A stretch of 64,000 nucleotides of DNA, from positions 62,001-126,000 of the forward strand of contig JBBPSI010000031.1 in assembly GCA_038093515.1 (NCBI GenBank). The letters run 5' to 3'. Positions 1-12,037 of the stretch are shown one piece after another. Made by a program: the position numbers and the translations under genes. Source of the stretch: Butyriboletus loyo. Lineage: Eukaryota; Basidiomycota; Agaricomycetes; Boletales; Boletaceae. Below the pieces are notes generated by a model that was given only the letters and a program-made list of their open reading frames with translations, was not told where the DNA came from and made no database searches. The stretch's first letter is position 1. Every line of letters begins with the position of its first letter.

Positions 1-1562
1 AGACACCGTTCATCAATACTGCAGAGTTATGTAGAATAATAAAACGCACAGTAACGTCAATCGATGATTTGCCTCATCGCGGGTACGGCCTGGTCCCCAG
101 ATTAATCCATCCACGCCACTAGGGTTCGGTCCGCCAGTCACAGCGTAATGCAGGGAAACACACGGCTTCTGCCGATGAGTACTCGCACGAAAATCGGTGG
201 GGTCCCCGCTGGCAGCACCTTCCGAACTTTGGACCTGCTTCGGAAGAAAACGATGGACGAGATGAGATGAGATGAGATGAGATGAGATGAGACCCTGGTA
301 GGCTGAAGTTGTTTGCCATTTGCCATAACTTTGTTTCAAGTTCCACTTGATCATTCGTTCTCGTGATGATGATGATGGTAGGTCACTAGTCACTAGTCAC
401 AGGCAGCGGGGCCCTAGTAGTGGACTCGGACTTGGTCGGTGTAATCATGATATGGGGGTGATCGATGGTCGACCATGCTCCGGAGAATCTAACAGAGGCA
501 ATTGAAGGTCTTCGATCGAAACACGCGTTTTCTCCTAAAGGTTCCGCGCCAGGAGGGGTCCAAAGTCCCAGCAAACGCATCCGAGTCCGCTGCCACGACG
601 GTCATCGATATCGGTATTCGAGCATCGACAAAGCAAAATATCTGTACCTTGCCAATCACATCACGTAGTAACACACCGGGAAGAAAGAATCCGCCAGAGC
701 AAGTTGGCTTTGAACACGAAGAGTACTAGATGTGGCATCGAGTGCACACTGCACAGCGAGCGCAGAAACGATCATGGAAGGTTCGAATTTCATACCAGAG
801 AGGCCACCCGTTTCAACTCGGACCGTACATGATGCTCTGGATGCTCTGGGATGCTCTGGCCGGACTCGTGCTGAGTAGCATCAGTGGCAATCGCAATTCG
901 CAGACAGACTACGATTCCGACCTCTACCGACGCACAGCATCAGAGTATTGATACGGCAGATATTCTCGGCGCACACCATGGATACCGCGGACGTGAGCTA
1001 CATCTCCTGATCGGATGCTAGGAACACGCCGTGGACGGACACGCACGATTCAAGGATACCGGGGCACAGCCTAACAGGAAGATTGACAGGCCCACAAATA
1101 TTGTAATTCCCGATGGACCTCCTGGGAACACTCGGTGGCCCTTACGGTGCCTCACCCGCCATAACGATATCATCGGGAGGAAAAAAAAAAAAAGTAGTTT
1201 ACATGTCTGCAGCCAAGACCGAGCCAAGACACACATTACTAACTCCAATGCTCAAACATGCCACCGCTTGATCGAACAAGAGGAAATGCTCTCTAGGCTT
1301 CACAGGAAGCCTCCGTTCCCCCGCCTGCTCGCCTGACAGGATTCATAGCGAACACTGGCGCCGAAATAGTCTTCCACCTCGAGGAGGATATATCAAAGTG
1401 ATTGCGGCTTCCCGCTTCACGCAGATTGAGAACCAAGCGTGATGCCTTCCGGAAGGATCGTTAGCGAGATACAACATCGTGTTGGCTGTCGCGGATTACT
1501 TACAGCCAAGGAATATACGGCAGTCAACAACCTATTTTATTCCAATAAAATCGGAGTCGCTT
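1..1562. other. Gene-poor segment, no supported gene
   Basis: Several short overlapping open frames occur on both strands, but none has splice-consistent extensions, a recognisable domain or a plausible start. The stretch holds a microsatellite (261-290), a short run of TGATGA triplets near 365 and three near-copies of GATGCTCTG around 830-858. A poly-A run lies near 1183-1194. I see nothing else. Confidence 0.5.
261..290. repeat. (GATGA)6 microsatellite
   Basis: Six perfect head-to-tail copies of the pentamer GATGA, with partial units on both sides (about 258-292). It inflates the short frames that read through it, which are therefore not evidence of coding. Confidence 0.95.
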
Positions 1563-3256
1563 TCAGACCATGCTTATGCTTGAAAAAATGAGTACATACG
1601 GCAAAGGTGCACTTTTTTCCAATCCCTGAGCTGTCTCTATGAAAAGGATAGCAACGAGCAGGATTGCTGGATCAGGTGGAATGAACATTGGCCGTGATAA
1701 ACTTCGTAATTGACAGCTGAACACACCGAACATCCTAGCGGTAACTAGTAAACACCACGAAAATAATGCAAGTAGATGTGCTGTGACGTACAGGCTGTAG
1801 TAAAGCGCTCCATCACGCAGCATCAGCACGATGAGGGGAGAGATGTATTTGATGTCCATCAGGCGCGTTGGAGTAGCAGTGTATGCATCGGGACCAACTT
1901 TTGCGACTGTCATAACGAAGAATGCCGCTGTGACGGGACGCGCTGTGAGTCAACATGCTGACCATCCGAAAACTGGCACGCTTACTAGCTATCACCATGC
2001 AGGGCACCCTGACGGAAGGTAAGTATCCTAGATCAATCTCCTGGGCTTTCACGGCATATTCTGTTCAGCTTACCAACCAAACAGAGCGATCTTCAGGTTA
2101 GGAGACGAAAAACACCCTGGCAGGGGAATGCCAACTGGCATGGTAAATACAGTTCTGGACATCTCGATACCTGTTTGTATGCTGCCGTAAAGTTCGAACT
2201 ACGGAGACACGTTCGAGGAGAGTAGCACCAAAGCATATCCACGACTGACCGCGAGTTCACCTGTAGCGGAATTACTCAGTTCTTTGCCACGTGTAGAATA
2301 GAGCACATACAAATGAACAACGAGATGAAGAAGGCTAATACTGTGGACACGATGCATTTGAAATTCCGATAAGCAACCTTCTGTAGGTAGACCATGGCAC
2401 CCTTACCTTTGCGCTTCCTATACATGGCGTACAAGCGCAGAATGAGAATCACGTTTATGATGCTGGTAAAGAAAATATCTCCGGCCCTACGATTGAATGA
2501 GCTTATCTGTCGCAAATGTAGTGATGGACCTACATTGCGCTAAACCAAAACCAGCCTCGACAGCTGACATGAGGAGGTTAGCGTGGAAGTTGAAAAGTAT
2601 ACTGTGCGGGGGCGAACATACAACTGTAAACTAAATATTAGCACGCCGTACAGTGCACAGCGCCGAATACCAGAAATTCCACGTACTTCCAAGGAAAGGC
2701 CAACCTTTATGGACACTGTGAAAGAAGTCAGATACAGTCAGTGAGGTAGAGATATCCAGGCACACCCGCAAAGCTAACGCTGTTTGGTACAGAAGCCGCA
2801 GAAGATTGGTTAGGAATGATCACAGCAAGTTTCGTGTATCTACTCACGTGGTATAACATAGGCCATAGTATCTTGCAATGATGAAGAGGACCTTGATAAC
2901 AGACCACCTAGCCCTGACGTAACAAGCAAAAGTTGAGGCCACATTAAAACACTTTACTTTGGGAAGCGCAAGGACGCACTTCCAAATGTATTCAACCTCC
3001 AGTACAAAGCATTAGCAGCTGTCAAGATATTCGGTCTCTGGGATAGATAATCTCGAACTGACCTCCCTGTCCAGGTTTATCAAGACATCGTAAAATAAGA
3101 AGCAAATCGCCGACACTGTAAAACGACAATTAAATCGAAGAGATCGACGGCTCCGGCGCACTCACTGTTGACATAAGTATTGGTGAGATTCTGCCCAATG
3201 TCCACCGCAAATTGTGCCATCTCCTGTTCGATCTCGGGAACCGAGGCAGCCGACAT
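1563..3256 (-). CDS. Multi-spanning membrane protein, DUF6533-like family
   Basis: Multi-exon gene reconstructed by eye. The proposed start at 3256 opens a hydrophilic N-terminus, then an intron with donor GTGAGT. The next exon reads into LINLDRE, which joins VEYIWK across an intron and then ARWSVIKVLFIIARYYGL. This order (short helix, charged D/E-V-x-x-IW, W-S-x-x-K-V-L-F, aromatic RYY) is the signature of the DUF6533-type seven-helix proteins abundant in Agaricomycetes. A later exon (about 2400-2515) carries an ILRLYAMY segment. The last exon (1563 to about 1860) carries SPLIVLMLRDGALYYSLY and further helices, as in the C-terminus of that family. Function of the family is unknown; it probably sits in a membrane. 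Middle exons between about 2520 and 2860 are uncertain, so a defect there cannot be excluded. Confidence 0.6.
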
Positions 3257-3831
3257 ACTACCGGAAGTGCTCCAAGTTTGAGCGTACGATGAATCGTAAC
3301 TGGAGCATTTAAGTAAGTCTCCTCTCCTCCCCTTTCCCTCGCACCGCATTTCTTTACCATACATCTCGGGCTGATGAATCTGCCAGAAAGTCGCGCTCGG
3401 GTTAGTAAGTACTGTTTAATACTGGCATATTACCAAACTCAATATACTTAACGAAGCTCAAGCTTAGCCTATTTGTCCGGGGGGTACGGCCCATCGGCAG
3501 GTGAACGGGCACAGGGCCTGTGATATTGCATGAATAAGACCAGATAAAAATACGGCTGATCATCAAGCACCACGCCACCGTCGCGCCAAGTGTGAACTGC
3601 CTTGCATCGGTTTGCAAGTGGGCTGGAGCATCAATGGCCCTGATTTCGAATTACTGAACTGTCACAGGTGCAAACGCTCACGATATAACCAATTTCCTGC
3701 ACCCCGTCAGTGACACAATGTATCACCTCCAACATCAAAACAGCCATTCGTCTCCCACTGCAATTTTGAACTGGGATGGGGACAAGGACCAGGACCAAAA
3801 CCAGGTAGTGATTTCCACGGCCCGGCAAGGT

Positions 3832-4281
3832 TTAGTAGGGCTCATGCTTGTTAAGATCGTAGGCCGGGGCTTGTGAAGGAAGGCCGTCGAGCATCAGGTA
3901 GAGCAACGGCAACATGTACACAAGCTGATGGGCGCCGAATACAAAGACACCAACGAAGAGGATGGCAGTGCAAGTGGCGAAGACGACAAGGCACATTTCT
4001 GAGAGCTGACGTTGCGGTGTGGGTTGTGGTAGCCCACGCTGGAGGGAGCGGCCAATCGCTTCTGGGAGGTGATGGCATAGTTCTGTGGAGCGATGCGATG
4101 TCAATGTAGTGACGAATGAACCCACCTCAATACGGTAAATGAACTCGGTGAGAGGGATGAGTCCGCCTTGTGGCCGAAAGCGCAACAGGTCTGGAAGTTG
4201 TTGTTGGTGCCCACGGTCCTCAGGAGCGGGTCCGCGGCGGAGCTCAAAGGCGAGGGCAGAAACGAAGTCGGCTGAATGAAC
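3832..4281 (-). CDS. Hypothetical membrane protein, C-terminal exons only
   Basis: A minus-strand frame at about 4190-4270 (FVSALAFELRRGPAPED...) runs into RPQGGLIPLTEFIYRIE and a GTGGGT donor. The frame downstream ends with a hydrophobic stretch of about 40 residues (CLVVFATCTAILFVG, then AHQLVYMLPLLYLMLDG) before a stop at 3832. It looks like the end of a membrane protein with one or two helices. No start or family was recognised. It could be part of a second DUF6533-like gene next to the first, or a decayed relic; 3257-3831 shows no convincing exon. Confidence 0.3.
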   Translation of the reverse strand, partial: VHSADFVSALAFELRRGPAPEDRGHQQQLPDLLRFRPQGGLIPLTEFIYRIEVGSFVTTLTSHRSTELCHHLPEAIGRSLQRGLPQPTPQRQLSEMCLVVFATCTAILFVGVFVFGAHQLVYMLPLLYLMLDGLPSQAPAYDLNKHEPY

Positions 4282-5066
4282 GTTTCATCTCAGTATTCGT
4301 CTTGAATTGTATATACAATGGAATTTGCTCATAATGCATGACGTAACAATGCATAAACTGGTAGTGACTCAATGGATTTTGCCTTTTTCTCATCATACAG
4401 TGTCTTTCGTGGCTCTGGAAACGCTTTCCGGCACCCCTGACCGTGACGCTCCGCGGTGAGCGGTCAGGTTAACTCGTTCACCCTCCCATGCCGCTCGCAG
4501 TCGAAGACTTCTTCCACCCCGATGGGACCGACAGGACGAGGATAACATCTTCGCCATATTGCTTCGTTCAGAAGACTGGAATGTTCAACACCAGCACTAA
4601 CCAGAGTACGAACAGAAGAAGGCGAGTTAGATATTACGATAACAAACATGACAGACCAACATCCGTGCGCTGTTTGCATCCTCTGGTTTCTACACAGGCA
4701 TTCCGTCGTCTTCGATTTCTACACATATCTTCCGCTGCCCAACACATAGATCATTCAAAAAACAAGATGTATTATTACAGATCAGGTCGCATTCTTTTTT
4801 TGCATCGCGACGTGCAGCATCCCCCCTTTTTGTCATCGCTCTCGTGTCTCCACCATCATCCCTTTGCTCTCTCTCACCTACCGTGGTTGCATAGCTACGT
4901 CCGAGATGGGGTTATTGTCGCCCATATGACACAGTTGTATGTGTTATGTTGCCTCTCGAGACCCTGCAATAGAATTTATTTGAGGTACTTGATATCTATG
5001 GTGATTGTTCGATGAGTGTGATCTCGAAACGAGGAAAGGGTATATTCAATTCTGGCTACTGATCTG
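4282..5066. other. Intergenic, nothing supported
   Basis: A 175-codon plus-strand frame (4488-5015) covers most of this stretch, but it has low-complexity composition, no domain and no conserved motif. It lies downstream of the kinase pseudogene and upstream of nothing recognisable. I treat it as chance. Confidence 0.4.
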
Positions 5067-7294
5067 CTATTCCAACAACATCAAAGACCCAAAGACTTTC
5101 TTCAGCATCGCGATATCGTGGTCGGCAAGGATGAGGTTGCCGTCAACTGCACCATCAGGCCGCCAGATATCCTCCCTATTCACGTTCATAGGATATCGTA
5201 TCTCACCGGCCTTGCCCGCCCAGTCAAAATCAACGAGCATGATCTCACCGTCCGGAGACAACATAATGTTTGTATCACGGACATCGCCATGGACGTAGCT
5301 CTGTTGGTGCAACCATGCGAACTTCTCCGCTATCTTTGGGAAGAGCGAAGCAGACAGGCGCAAGTCTGAGCCAGACAACGGAACGTAGTGTTCAGGTAGT
5401 GCGTCCATGACCACATGAACCAACCGCCCTCGATCCTCTCGAAACTTCTGAGTGTGGGTGCACATCCCATCGACGCACAGATATTATGCGCTTCCACTGA
5501 ATAACGTCGGACAAATTTGACGCAAATCTTTTCGTTGTCAGGTAGCGTTCCAAAGAAGAGGAGTTTATCCACAAAGGGCTGCGAGATGTATTCGAACGCT
5601 TGTGAACTTTGATCCGCATGAGGTGTGAAATGATTGCGATACGGATAGAGCTGAGTGCGCGATGACGAGGAACTGGACGCATGTGTAGGGGTCAGGACTC
5701 GGTAGTGCTCCTCCAGCGAATGGATCGCTCTCTTCAGCGCTCCAACGTGCCGCGCCACTCTGATTTGATTCTCGGTATCTGTGCGGTGGTAGTGGAGCGC
5801 CAGAGGGGTGGAAAGTACCTGCAGCGTGGGACGCTCGGTCCACGCTGCACCAGCAAAGACGATATATGTTCCTGAACCAGATAAACCTAGTTCTCGCGAG
5901 GTTATACCACAACGACTGACATACTGACCGAAAATAAGAACTATAATACACGGCAAGACTGACTCGGGTAATTCTGGTGCTTGGGTCCTTGTTGATTCGA
6001 GGTAGTACAAGGCTGCTTGACTATAGGGCTCCGCACCAATGCACCCGACTTCGTTCTTGAACTCAGCAATCGTATATCGATAGCCGTTCATCGAGATGTC
6101 ACCATCTGTCTCATAGTTATTCGGCCCGACCCTAGACTTCATGAAATGGAGGCCATGCTTCGCAAACACAGCGCGAACGGTTTTCTTTCGATCATTTTCA
6201 TCTGTATAAAACCCAGACATCGCGGTGGACAGTTCTCTTGTAAACCTATTATCTTCCACTGTTGTTTCGTGTCTCTCGCAGTTGTCAAGAAACTCTCAGA
6301 ACACAGGATGCAGCATGGTCACAGGAATGGTGGCCTCAGCAGACGCAGGTCGACTGCATAAAATAGTTTTCTCGGGATCGTTCTGTAACTTTGCAAATTC
6401 CGGAGCTTTCCCAGCGGACGAAGGAGCTTTCGGTTCATTCGCATTAAGATATCGTGACCGCTTGGCCGAAACAAGCCTATAGTCCGACGGAGGGAAGCGT
6501 TCGCGTGATAGCGCTACCGAAGCATCAGAATAACTCAAGTAGCCGATATATTCACACTTACCGCCACTCAAAGGGCGAATATTGAGAGTGACAATGATAT
6601 GAAGATGGCCGTCGAGAGGTGGATCAGCGAAAACGTCTGACAGCTGATCCTGACCATCTATCTGAGTCTGGAGATCGAGCTTCAGGTTATTGAGAAACTC
6701 TTTGCGGCCCTCCTTGGAGACGGAAACCTTGTGGAGAGCGAGATCACGACTATCCACATTTGCCAACACATTGTGGTTGACATGCTTGATTGCATTTTTG
6801 AGGTCGCAGACATCTGCTGTTCGTGAAATCTGGACTTTGAACATCTGACTGGGTTCGTCGCCAAGGATCAAACAGTGAAGTTGCAGGTTTTGGTCGACAG
6901 CAAGTGATGGAACTGTACGGATATGGGCTCGTGATCAATCGTGACAACATGCGGCAACGATAGGCACACACCGGAAGGGGGTGGAAATTTGGATATGGAG
7001 ATGCTCTTCTGGGAGATGCGCGAAATAGGTCGATAGTTTCCTCGAAGGGCGTAAGGGCGCATCAAGCGTCAGACCTTTGAGTTTCTCCTCGAGTCCTTCG
7101 TTATCAGGTATGAAAGCCTTGTGGACATCGATATCACGAGCGTCCACATCGCGAAAGGCATTCGGGTTTTCGAGCTTTATCAATCCCTTGAGGCTATAGA
7201 CGGTACCTGTCCCCGGAACATTGACAATGAAAAGGCGGCTTGGGGCGTGCCCCCAGATCAAACAATTGAGACTGAATTCGTGATCGGAAGACAT
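5067..7294 (-). pseudogene. Crinkler-header kinase with two tandem headers, disrupted
   Basis: Read on the minus strand from ATG 7294. A first Crinkler (CRN) ubiquitin-like header contains SLNCLIWGHAPSRLF, and an LPEEHLHI motif closes it. After a short intron a second, diverged header follows (LQLHCLILGDEPSQMFKVQI ... DGHLHIIV). Then comes an alpha/beta-rich region (AEFKNEVG) and a kinase-like C-terminus with YVHGDVRDTNIM (catalytic loop) and LVDFDWAG (metal-binding DFD). CRN proteins are known as host-targeted effectors in oomycetes and as a large, poorly understood family in fungi. Two lesions break the frame. An in-frame TGA at 6296-6298 falls between HPVF and EFLDNC. A one-base loss near 5412-5416 splits ERIEGGWFM from VVMDALPEHYV. 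Both flanks stay coding-like, so the damage looks recent or could be assembly error. Termination at 6296 would leave a protein with headers only. Confidence 0.75.
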
Positions 7295-7782
7295 GTCGAG
7301 GAGGTGAGGAAATGGCACGATCAGCTGGAAAGCTTAAGCTCTGAGAGGTAGACCCGAGAGTGACGCATCGAGAGTGGTGAAGTGTTTGAGGGTGGTGGTG
7401 GTGAAGGGATGTCGGGTGGTGATCACGGGACAATAGCCTTGGTTTAACCTGTGGGTGTCTCAACTAGAGATAGCCAATCGATGCTACCGCGTTTTAATTG
7501 CGGCCGTTTTGCCGAGGCGGAGTAGTTTGGGCTTCAAGTTGAATCTACCCCTTGCCACTAGGTCGATGAAACACACAAGATACACAATGATGAAGAACAT
7601 ACGACTGAGCAAGACTTCGAGTTCTAAGACGATACACCACGTCGGAGGTCGTTCAGTAGCAAAGTGTAGCTACTAATGCGCTGCTGCTCTTGCCACTGTG
7701 TTGCTACCTGTTCGGACCTGAATGCCTGACCATTCTCCTCTCCTGCCAACATTTACTACGGGTATAATTGAGTCTAGTAGCT
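7295..7782. other. Intergenic, nothing supported
   Basis: Upstream of the Crinkler-type gene and downstream of the SPX-EXS gene. It has short GGTGGT runs near 7390-7400 and no supported coding frame. It presumably carries the promoter of the minus-strand Crinkler gene. Confidence 0.4.
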
Positions 7783-10700
7783 TCAGCTCAAGCGGACTAT
7801 CCGTTTCCTCAACCGCGCCTCCTCGTTGGAGTACATTTCAAGGTCGTACGGCAGGGGAGCCTCGTGCATAATTCGGTGCAGACCCGCATTATGAAGGTGC
7901 TTGTCCTCGAGTCGATCTGGAACCGTCGAACGTGTGAGTTGTGGCCACAAAGGAAAGGGAAAATGGCATACAAAAGTTCCCCTGTACTCTCCGTAACATC
8001 TCCAACAAGGCAACGATGAACGAGAATGGTTCGTGATTTTCCGTTTTGACGATTGCGAAGACTACCCAGTTGAAACGCAAGCATAGGTTGGATATCTGTG
8101 AAGAGGACTCTTATAGATTTATATATGAGAGGGAATCAATTCGTGATCGTACCATAGAAAAGTAGTAGTGCTGCGACATCGTCAGTGGCGTTGAAGCGAT
8201 CGAGACAACGAAACACACCAGAATATGTGATTTGTAGATGAGATCCGATCTGAGGAGTGGATATCGAGCATGTGGTTTACACATTCCCCAGTCCATTTTT
8301 ATGTCCTGGTTCACAAACATGTCATGAATGTCGAGACGTATGGAGGTGGAGGAACTTACCCAAACACACGAATATATCGCATAGACAGTCGCCGTGAAAC
8401 ACCAGAGAATGTAGGTTTTACCAGTGCGGGGACTCACTGAGAGATGATCTCAGCCACGTGTTGATTATTGTAGAGTCGGACATACTTTGGTGCCTCCAGT
8501 AGAAGTAAAAAAAGTAATATATCATCCCCATTCCGTACTTCCCAGCCTATTCGAACCAATGATCAAGATAGATAGAATGCATGGAGATCATATGAATACC
8601 ATACGTTGAGAAGTTGGCAGGGGAGCTTCGAGTCCCGGTATCGCCTCAGGTTCTGCGCGAAACGTGCTAGGAAGGGCAAGATACCGAGAAGATAATACCA
8701 TCCCCAATTCTGAGCTATGCTGCAGGTCGACCATAATTCTTGCGCTTGAGGGGCGCGAGCTGTGTATAGGAGACTGGATGCACCATGGAGAGCGGATGAT
8801 TCCGCGTGATACAGAGTTGTGACGTTGCCAGCGAATAAAGCAAACAACGTGGATTGCGAATGAATTGGGGATTGCACAGTCGAACTGGGGAAGTTGAGGG
8901 AGAAACGGGTGTAGAAGCAGCCCACGAAGTACAGGTTGGAAAGCGAATACACAAGACTGCAAAGCTGATCACTGGTAGTAACAGGTGAAGTGGATTTGGT
9001 GAAGAAAACGTGAGGATCATACCCAAGCCAGGCGTCTGTGAACTGGAATATCATCAGATTTCGAAGCTGTCGCGTGACGTCGGTACCGGAGACACACCTC
9101 GACCTCCCACATCCCACTACACCCAAGCTTAGCTATTTGCTTGATTGTCCACCAACGAGCACCCCCTCGCATAAAATTCTGTTTGTCCAGACGTAGCTGG
9201 CGTCAGACCTGGATGAGGAACATCAGAAGGTGGTCGAAGTACTTACACGGTGTGGATTAAACATAACCGCGAGGGTGAGAACGAGCCAGATCAAGGGCCA
9301 CAACATTGGGGAACCAATTTGAGCCAAGGAAAACCAGTATGCGTAAGCGAGGGTGCACAAGAAGCAAGAAGGAAGCTTTCGCGCCTAGTCAAAATTAAGT
9401 TGCGTGTGGTAGCCATACAGCACATACTTCAAAATATTCATGATGATCAAGTCTCGATCTTAAGTTCAGTCCTGTGCAGATTGTCAGAGAGTGAATAAAG
9501 CGTGTTGACAGTGACGCACTAAAGATAAAGACGTAGCTGATACTTTTTTCCTCCCATATGAGGATATTGACACCAATCAGCAGCACCAGAAGTATCGGTA
9601 TGATGAATATCGAGTAAATAAAGAGCAGGATATCCCATGACGGGAGTGTTCTCCGTGTATATTCCTGGAAAGCTACCAATGAAGTTCAGAATGATATGAT
9701 TGAACATTTTGGAGGAAGTTCCCACATAGGTAGGAACCTGCACCAATCGCAGGAACTGCTAGCCCCAACCACACCCCGGAGCGGAATGTGCTGGAATGGT
9801 ACGTCTTCGATGATGACATGACTCGAAGGCGGCTCATCGCTTTCTTTTTGTTTCCGTGTTCTGGATACGAGGTCCACGTGTTAGTAGCATAGAATTAAAA
9901 CATACGAATCCTACCAGGCTCGAACATGGAAGGACGTACCGAGTCGTGCCGCGAAAAGGTGTTCCATTTCCTTGAGCATAGTACTGACCATAGCACCGGA
10001 GCCAAAGCCGGAAGGCTCGACCTACAAGAATTCAGTGCTCGAGTGTTGCAACATCATTCACCAGTGCGGCTCTATACCTTGTCCTTCATGTACGCGTCCA
10101 TAACAAAAATCTTGGTAAACTTCCCATATTTCCTCAACGCTTTGCGAAATCCGGCAAGGTTAAGAATCTTTGTACACGACGCAAGAAAATCGTAGGCGTG
10201 GTCCAAGAATAGCACGATGATAGTCCAGGGTCAATCGAGAATCCAGTCGAGTAAATTTGAATGAAGATCCGAAGGTCAAAAAATATCAGCATGCAACACA
10301 TGTAAAAAAGAGGCTCACTCTGTAATTGTTTAAGACCTCGAGGCCACTGTAAATACATGGCACATATCAGCATCAAGCAAGGCATTCAACAGAAAACAAA
10401 ATAATTGCATTGCGCGAGACCCGCCTCTCCCAAACCTTTCGATAGACAGTTTCCGAAGAAAGAGCATTATAACACACCGGTAATGTTCAATGACAGCATG
10501 TCGGAGTCGCCGTTTTGCGCGTCGATACTCATGGGGATCGAGGGGATGCTTTCTTCCTCGGAAGCTATTCCAACGTTCGCTTGGCAACCCAGCAGAGTCA
10601 TTTAGCGTCGCAGAGGATGGGGTACTATGGTATGTTCCAGCTGCATTACTTGCTACTCCATGGTTTCCAGAATGATTGGAATTCGGACGCTGGAGTTCAT

Positions 10701-12037
10701 ATGCTTTCCTACCTAAGTTGAATGTATCAACGAAACCGTGGCGTCCATTTGTGAGTCGAATTTGGAGTACTTGCGCAAAAAAAAAAAAGACTTTACCACC
10801 ACGTCCCGTGCGGAACCATTGGATCAATGACGAAAGTGCAGGTGGGATAGAAAGACATGCTCTTTTAGCCCAGTTCTGAGACTTCGTGTGCGCGGATGAT
10901 TCCTAACAGGGTTACAGATCAGTGGCATATACATCTATCCAGAATAACTTAGAGTACCAACATAGAACATTTGCCGGTGTATTCCAAGTTCGTCAAGTTG
11001 TTTTCTTAGCATTTTGGCACGTTCACGCATCTCTTTCTCCCTTTCTGTATAAAATGTTTCTACTTTCTCTAGCTCAGCATCGAGCATGTCGAAAAATTCG
11101 GCATGGATGGCGGGCAGGTTGGAAAGTATTGTATACAATGTCGGAGGTGTGGGAGATCCTGTCAAAGCCGCGGTTAATTTATGGTTTGACCTTGAGGGAT
11201 AGTGGAAACAGGTACCTGAACCCCTGAGAGGAGCACGGTGTGCTCTTGGGAGTAACAACGCTTGTGGGAATAGTGTGTTTACTCCTGTTCCAGTCACACG
11301 AAGTGGAGGACTGGTCAACGTCAAACCGAAGGAAGATACTGATATATTTGTGAGCACCCGAACTCAACCGTTGTCAGTGAATTCACGGCTTACTTTCCTG
11401 GTGACTCGTTCTCCACCCCATAGAGGAAGCTAGCTCGTGGCCACTCAAGTCCGTAGTACCATTCGTTGTAGGGACAGTTCCCGAAGCCCATGCGCCCGCG
11501 ATGCGCGTTGCTGTTGTGGTTTCTCGATTAAAGTACACCCCTATCATGATTGTGAATGAATGAACTTCATTTTCAGGCACAGAATCGGTTTCCAAGAGTT
11601 CTCTCACCTTCAGAGTCATCATATGCCTCCTCACTCTCTGGAGAGATATGGAGGACATGATCGATGTCCGTATCCTCAAAGGAACCGCACGTATCGGCTT
11701 GCCGCGAAACCCTTTCTCGTATAACTCCTAGCTGTACTTTAAGTTTGTGATAGTCTCTGTGGGACAGTAAGTAATCATATGTTTCCCAAGGTATGAAAAC
11801 CACGTTAGGGTATGGACATTCGAACAACAAGACAGTAAACTCATTACATGTAAGCTTTCCCCCACTCGGAGGTCTATGGAAAGCAATTCATACGATGAAT
11901 ATGCAGGCATGCGGCTCGGAGACTCTCACCTGGGTATCTTGGAGGTATCTGCGGTAAAGCGGAGGGCGAGAAGCAGGCGTTTGGTTAGGAATGGCCGATG
12001 CAGTGCAGAAAAATGCTGCTCACCGTGTAAACTTCAT
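7783..12037 (-). CDS. SPX-EXS protein, phosphate exporter/sensor (SYG1/XPR1/PHO1 type)
   Basis: The family binds inositol pyrophosphates through SPX and moves phosphate across membranes. The N-terminus is split over micro-exons: 12024-12037 (14 nt), 11930-11948 (19 nt) and 11848-11873 (26 nt). They join as MKFTRYLQDTQ, TSEWGKAYI and DYHKLK, the canonical SPX start. The SPX core continues with FFDMLDAELEKVETFYTERE, DPHEYRRAKRRL, GLEVLNNYR and ILNLAGFRKALRKYGK. Transmembrane segments follow (FRSGVWLGLAVPAIGAG; LLFIYSIFIIPILLVLLIG; LAYAYWFSLAQIG). The EXS domain has DQLCSLVYSLSNLYFVGC, WYYLLGILPFLARFAQNLRR, ILWCFTATVYAIYS and LLEMLRRVQGNF. The end reads EAPLPYDLEMY and stops at 7783. All major blocks are present and in order. 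Not every splice site was verified, so one small frame defect could have been missed. Confidence 0.9.

Noticed and set aside
13..393. Minus-strand frames through the GATGA repeat
   Set aside because: All owe their length to the microsatellite (SSHLISSHLI reading) and have no other support.
4488..5015. 175-codon plus-strand open frame
   Set aside because: His/Arg/Ser-rich composition, no domain or signal peptide, no neighbouring exon; looks like a chance frame.
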